NCBI GenBank assembly: GCA_002633005.1
Contig: NMRA01000042.1
Span: 945,153 to 1,009,152, forward strand
Reading direction: 5' to 3'
From: Phoronis australis
Taxonomy: Eukaryota; Phoronida; Phoronidae
DNA length: 64,000 nt
The position numbers were made by a program, and so were the translations under genes. The notes below the pieces were generated by a model. That model made no database searches, had not been told where the DNA came from, and saw only the letters and a list, made by a program, of their open reading frames with translations. Below, piece after piece: positions 58,247 through 64,000 of the stretch; within the stretch, counting starts at the first letter, position 1, and every line of letters begins with the position of its first letter.

Positions 58247-58504
58247 CTAACGACTGGCGTACGAATTCGTACCCAGTTCACGTGCAGGACTCGCAGGCAA
58301 TTTATTTTCATGGTTCAACGAGCTGTCTAGAAATGGGTTGGTGTTTGAGACTGCGGTCATTATTTGAGTTTGTTCGGGCATTGGACTTTGATTTGGTGAT
58401 GAAGTTGACATCACTGGCCTTTCACCTTGAAGGTTTTCACCACAGTTTTCGTCAACTTTATGTGGAGTGAAGAACTTAGTCGCAAAACTCCAAAAACGGG
58501 TCAT
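58247..58504 (-). pseudogene. Gag N-terminal fragment
   Basis: Frame starting MTRFWSFATKFFTPHKVDEN, with a Pro/Ser/Gln-rich segment. Ends at clustered stops near 58247. Assigned by position upstream of the capsid segment only. Confidence 0.45.
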
Positions 58505-61110
58505 CGTTTACTTTGAGTCTGACTTATTGATCACAGGTCAAGGACAAGAGTTTATTCACAGACTGATTAATTACTGAGTCATTTTTGTGCAGTTTGGAAT
58601 TTAAAGCTGTTGTGGTTTCAGTTCAGAACTGCGAATAAAAAATATTTGCTTAAGCAGTGTGTTCGTTTGAATTACTACCAACTGTTATGTCAATAAAATT
58701 CATAACACTGCGATTCTTACTGTCCTGGTCACAAACAACAATTAAACCAGTGGCCTCAACTTTGTCACAACACAAGATTATATTTTTCAAAGCATATGTA
58801 GAGATAGGACCACACAATCCACTCGCCATGAACACACTCTCATGTCTGACAACATATCTGCTTTTCCTTGTCAGTCCCAAATTCTCAAATCCAGACACAA
58901 TACAAGCTCGCCAATTTCGGATAAAATTAATTACCAGTTTAATTAGAGAGGACAAACCACGTGTCTAATCTTTCTATAATCTACAACAAATAACTTACAA
59001 TATTAATAACCTTACTTTCTAGAATAACATCGTTTCATCTAACTTATAATGCTTATAGTGAGCAGTATCTCCTAAGTATCCATACACCCATCACTAACAT
59101 TTTATAGGCAGTGTGTTGCATGCATTGACCAAAATTTCCATGGCTACCATTCGGATACTGTTTCTTATACTGCAGTCTTTCCATCTCCACAAAGCTTAAT
59201 GTTTATGCATACTGCGTTGAAACCTGTATGTTCAACGATGTACTTTCTTCTTTCATGCTAACTGTCATGGTTAACTTCTTCAAGCGTTGCCGAAAACTTG
59301 GCTACTCTGGCTTCATACTCGTTCTGCAACAACTGTTTGGTGAATCCTAATAGTTTTCTTTCTCGAACTCTTCGGATTCTTCTTCGTCTTTAAATATTTT
59401 TCGAAGTTTTCCGACTCTGGTGAGCAAGTCCTTCACCAAATGCTGCAGTCATGACTTTATGACACTCAGTCCGCTTATTGGGTTCTAAACAGTCACACTC
59501 TTATTTTTGTGTATTCTCCGATGATGGTTTTTGCCGAATCTTTCCTGAACATGCTTTGGAATAGTTGAGTCAAAACCTGTGCAGTTGTTTTTTGACCCCT
59601 CAGGTACTTCCCTCTTAGGTACAGGCAATGTCCTCAGGTAATCAAGCAGGCAATACAGTATCTTTTTCCCTTTTTTAACATTTTATTCTTCAAATATAAC
59701 ATTACCAATGACATTGAAATACAACATTACAAAAATGTTAACAGTAGTTTTGAACTACCGGTAGCTAATTAAGTGTAATGTACACAACACACGTCAGTCG
59801 CCCAGTGCGGGCCACTCTCAGATTAAACTTAAGTGTGCAATGTGTGTATGTAATAATGAATGGTTTCCAAAATCCTTGTTCATTTGGTTTTTTGCTTTGG
59901 ATTATACTCGGCTGTAAAATTTAATTTCTTATTAATTTTTGAAATACATATGTAATACTTTGCATGCAATAGACACCACAGCATACGGTTTCCAAACTTA
60001 AAATCCACTGTAGTTGAATGCAAGATTAATGAACTGCTGGGTGCTGAGAAAACAGTAATTTGATTTTTCTGAGGCCTGCTCAGATGTAGTGGTTGCCACA
60101 TAACAGCTTCGTTCTCCCTTCCATTGCTATCTACAGCATGTTTCAGTACTGTTGTCGTCACTATATCTTCCATTTATTGATGTTTTGAGCACCAGTTCAA
60201 GCATTTCATGAGAAAACAGTATTCTAACTAAATGTACATTATTTTTAGTAGACAATGAGTAATATATTCAATGTAATTCTGGGAAGCAGTATGCTTGTAC
60301 TTGCAGCTTTCGGCTACATTGATCTCTGGTGGTATCCTCGAGTTTGCCACGTTTGCGCTTAACAAAAATCAATCCATGACCTCACCTCCCACGACCCCTA
60401 GTCCAGTGCCCGAAACTGCTTGAAGTGTATGGATTGTTTGACCCGGGCATCTGTTGGCATATGTCGCTGTGCCACATATTATGTGGTCATTAAATCCTCT
60501 GCACGTGAATAGTGACTTGACGTAAACATTAATGTCAATCTCGTCATACTGTTCCAACAGCTGTTACAGTAACAGGTTTTTCTTCAGGGACAGGCACTTA
60601 CTCTGGAGGCTAGGAAGCAAGTTTTTTTTTATTTACTAGTTCAACTTCAACATGCTTTGGTGTCTCAAACATCATCATCTGGACAAGCAATCAGGGCCCT
60701 CTAACTATCTTGACCCACACATCCTGCACAGTGTACAGTAGAGCTATCAGCACCCATCATAGCAACAAAACATCAAAAACCAGTGATGGTGTGCTGTATG
60801 CCAGCAGCTTGTCTAGTTCTTGCTCAAGCCCGTTGATATGATTTGACTCACAGATTGTCAGTAACTAAATGTTCTTTAGTCTAGGTATTAAGATGGCAAT
60901 TAGTTTTACCAATATAGCCGCAACCATAACCAGCACAAATAAATTTTTACACTACCCTGGACTAAGATCATAGGGGTTTTTCCTTAGTAGTGAATAAACT
61001 AGATAATTGTTCGACTTAAATGTTAAATCTCGTTTTATCAATATTCTCACTTACTACCGTAATCGTTCGGGTTAACGCCCATGCTCAGTTAACCGCCCAC
61101 CCCCTACTTT
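58505..61110. other. No confident gene; unidentified minus-strand frames
   Basis: Minus-strand frames at 58650-58955, 59880-60173 and 60369-60557 have protein-like composition (the last includes FNDHIICGTATYANRCPGQ) but no domain that I recognise. They may be exons of an unknown gene or transposon debris. No repeat structure seen. Confidence 0.3.
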
Positions 61111-61130
61111 AGGTGAATTTCGATTTAAAC

Positions 61131-61280
61131 TGCGCCGGAGCCAGCCTGCGCCGCCTCCGGCGGCTGGGCCGATGCCCGCCTAAGTGCTGCGCCGGAGCCA
61201 GCCTGCGCCGCCTCCGGCGGCTGGGCCGATGCCCGCCTAAGTGCTGCGCCGGAGCCAGCCTGCGCCGCCTTCGGAAATTG
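61131..61280. repeat. 57-bp GC-rich minisatellite, about 2.6 units
   Basis: Units starting TGCGCCGGAGCCAGCCTGCG begin at 61131, 61188 and 61245 and are nearly identical. Each contains the palindromic GCCGCCTCCGGCGGC. The period is a multiple of three, so both strands stay open through the array, but the surroundings argue against coding. Confidence 0.85.
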
Positions 61281-61549
61281 CTCCATACTACTGTTCCGAG
61301 AAATACTTTTTATTGGAATGGCCAACAATGTAAAAAGTTATATTCTGTAAATCACTATTCTTTTTTTCTCCAGAAATTATATATTACAAACTGTTCTAGA
61401 TACTCCTTGTTACATTTTTTTCGTTTATTAAAACCCAGCTCGGATGTATATTTTACTCTATTTAAATTATACAAACTTATTGTAAAGCAAGGGCGGGAAT
61501 CCCATACCTTTGTCATTGCTCAACTGAACTGGGAAAATTAAACAATTTA

Positions 61550-63790
61550 AAACGACGTATAAAAACGAAAAAATCTCTTTAAACATTTAGATAATTCTGG
61601 TCCCTTCAGATACTTTTAGAGAGTGCGTGGCGCTGAAGATTTGGAATAGGTTAAATGACACTTTCCCGACATTTCACACACGTGATTTCATCACTAATGA
61701 AACATCAAATCGTAGATACTTCTTGGAAATTGTGACCAATGCGTAGAGTTTTTTAGCAAAAATCAAATCGTATTCCATCTAGCAAAGAATCATCTGCCAA
61801 AAATGTAGCCCAGTATACTTTAAAAATGACCCGATTTTTCGAAACATTTTAGTAGACCTACTGATACTCAAAATGACGAAACGCAAGGATGTCATATTTT
61901 GCGTCATTCAGTTCCAGTTCTGCATAGGTACACACAACGACATTCACCAATGCTCTCCATGCATTTTACAGCTAACCAGTTCATTACAAATGTTGATTTA
62001 AGTCCAAATATCATAACATGTTGCTCGATCACAAATTTTGATTAAACTCAAGATATCAAAATGTATCATCTCATATACTTAATTAATGATCACAGAAGAA
62101 AGACGACATCAATAATTAATTTCGCAAAGAAAAGGAACAAAAAGAGAATTAAATTTCTAATCTCATTAAACCTGTCATAATGAGAACGGATTCATCAGTA
62201 ACAATAACAAGGACACTATCTCTACACTTTAATGATGTTTTGGTTCTAAGACAAACTATCAGAACCACTTGGATTGCTTTTAAAGCACTCATTCGTTCAA
62301 AGTTCCAAATTTCAGAAAGAATGAGTTAGATTTCGATGCATGACTCATTCAGTACGAGTATAAGCAAAAACTCGTGCACCCTAAGACAAACGACCTAAGG
62401 AAAAGATAGCTAGTATGTTCTATGGAATACAGTGTGGATAGTACCCTGAAACTTATGTAGGTGAAACTAAGCAGTCCTTGAAAACACCAGGCCCGTAGGA
62501 AGGTAAAAATTATTGAGGGGGCACCGACCCTGGTCGATACGTAACTTCTTATTTCGAAACCACTGCGTTGCACTGGGGTGTATATGTGCGTGAAACTTTG
62601 GTAAAGCGATTGCGATGGCAAAAAATGATAGAAAATACACAAAGGTGCACTTTTGAGATTAAGCAAAGCGGCTGGTGATCTTGATAGCGTACATGTATGA
62701 TCTGGCCTCCTCAGGTAGTAAGTGACGCTGAATGAGAAGTGGTAACTACATGTTTGGCGCGAAAATAAAAAAATCATACTTGTATTGCCAGCCACCCCCC
62801 TCCCTGAATTTTGCACATTCTAATGAGTCACCACTCGAATCGCATAATAATTCTGTGCTCAGCTGTAAGAAAAAATACAATTTTTGAAAGGGTGCTCAGT
62901 CTTAATAAAGTTTCCAGCATGAGAGCGCTTTGATCAGAAATGCCAAGCACACGGAGAGTTGTAAGACAGAGACGTTGGCGTTTCCGTATGTCCACAAAAG
63001 TGTTTTGAGCAGTGTGTACCAATTTGTTCATTTCGCTTTTCTGCACTGACGACTATGGTCAACACGGTGTTTTAACTACACTTTTGAGTGCATTTTCAAA
63101 AATAAATGTTTGGTTGGTGAATTCAGCGAGTCGGTGCCCACGGGCAGGAAAACGTATCTGCGTAAATAAAGAGTTGCGTTTTCAAAACATTCAGAGCATG
63201 AGCTCAAGGACTACCTGAGACAGAAAATAAAACCGATTACCAAACAAAAAATTGTCCAATGAATATATAGCTCTTGGAAAACTGTTACCCCGAAGAAATG
63301 TGCAAAATACGAACGTCGTTTACGAAAGATTGTACCAGAAGTGATTCGTTGCAGTGGAGCCGCACGGGATAGTAAAAACAATGTGCTGAGCACTAGTTAC
63401 CTGAATGGAAAGCTGAAGCAGAAAAACCCAGAACACACATTTTCTATTCAGGAATTGAAATCTCTGTAGAATCAAAAACAATTGGCAACCAGGATTTATT
63501 GCGTTTTGAGAAAACTTATCACGCCCGGAGAGAATTGTTTTCATGCCCGGAGACTACGTGATCACCCATTATGCAATGATGACAATCCAGTGTGTACCTA
63601 TACAGTGGCATCTATTGTAAAACGTGGATTAGACGAAAGAAATTCAACCCCATTTCGAAGATAATATGTCTGTTGTCGGCGAGAGGTAGCCCTTGTTTAG
63701 TATAGTACGGACAGTATCACTTTGAAAGATCAATGCTTGGGGATGGTGACGTGGTGTTCTGGCGTGAAAGTTACTGACATGGTAAGTTTT
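61550..63790. other. No gene seen
   Basis: AT-rich DNA with short frames on both strands and no recognised domain. GGCCCGTAGGAAGG with a G-run near 62492-62530 resembles an edge of a dispersed repeat. Confidence 0.5.
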
Positions 63791-63797
63791 TGAACCT

Positions 63798-63940
63798 GAC
63801 TTATTAAATTTTCAGTTCGGTCGTATTTTATTTTGATCCTGAAGTGAAGAATTTTTGGTCCTCACTTGATAAATTATAGGTGCTGATGTGATAAATTTTC
63901 AGTCTTGACGTGGTGAATTTGGTCTTTATTTGCTCTTTGG
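63798..63940. repeat. Degenerate short tandem repeat
   Basis: Four or five imperfect units of about 20-43 bp, of the type CTGA(T/A)GTGATAAATTTTCAGTC. The last reads TGACGTGGTGAATTTGGTC. Probably a decayed minisatellite. Confidence 0.4.
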
Positions 63941-64000
63941 TCTTCTGTGTGAAAACAATCTCAATGTATTGGATTGTTTTAATTCCTGCTTAAGTAAAAT

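Larger units (their letters stand above)
56290..58504 (-). mobile_element. Decayed Ty3/gypsy retrotransposon (gag-PR-partial RT)
   Basis: Order on the minus strand: gag N-terminus (58504-58247), capsid-like gag (58219-57547), zinc knuckle (about 57515-57475), protease (57400-56950) and the start of reverse transcriptase (56771 to about 56300). RT ends abruptly after MPFGLCNA, before the YxDD motif. RNase H and integrase are absent. Several stops and frameshifts. No LTR was confidently placed. Confidence 0.85.

Noticed and set aside
61113-61541. 142-codon plus-strand protein with Cys/Arg-rich repeats
   Set aside because: Openness comes from the 57-bp period; both strands are equally open and no splice or start context supports it.
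1-64000. CRISPR array, operon or bacterial gene cluster
   Set aside because: No regularly spaced short repeats. Genes are intron-split and eukaryotic.

Overview
This is a window of animal nuclear DNA, not bacterial. Genes are split by GT-AG introns with correct phases, intergenic and intronic DNA is AT-rich, and small transposons, tRNA-derived SINEs, a Ty3/gypsy fragment and broken transposases are common. Gene content (a complete PRMT9 orthologue, a cadherin-superfamily receptor) and the transposon families suggest an invertebrate, plausibly marine (lancelet, hemichordate, echinoderm or lophotrochozoan grade). I cannot name the species. One 444-base N run (41047-41490) and two single-N joins (19930, 48496) show that this is a draft assembly, and both single-N joins sit between near-identical tandem copies.

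Layout. (1) 559-21269, minus strand: a 14-exon cadherin-family gene. I traced it exon by exon and all phases agree. It encodes a signal peptide, five EC repeats and a transmembrane helix (about 596 residues), then leaves the window at the left end through a strong splice donor. Its introns hold SINE, MITE, foldback and tandem-repeat insertions. (2) 21270-35900: about 14.6 kb with no recognisable gene, but with small non-autonomous elements, including one with a 10-bp target duplication. (3) 35936-44975, plus strand: a complete 10-exon PRMT9 orthologue (858 codons plus stop) with TPR region, SAM-binding motif, double-E loop, CWEQ loop and a second methyltransferase-like module. Its introns carry a SINE, a gap-containing transposon with an 8-bp target duplication and a near-perfect 110-bp-arm palindrome. 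(4) 45000-64000: transposon graveyard. It holds a broken DDE-like transposase (46.9-51.0 kb, artificially duplicated in the assembly), a multi-exon transposon-type pseudogene (52.0-54.3 kb), a decayed Ty3/gypsy gag-pol (56.3-58.5 kb) joined to an unrelated zinc-finger fragment, a 57-bp GC-rich minisatellite and mostly featureless DNA.

The two intact genes do not obviously work together: one is a cell-surface adhesion receptor, the other a cytosolic/nuclear arginine methyltransferase. I see no operon, CRISPR array or confidently recognisable RNA gene. I found no clear new molecular system. The best leads are the cadherin with unusual EC1/EC5 and linkers, the transposon-type gene carrying the same module twice, and several small transposons whose target duplications can be read directly.
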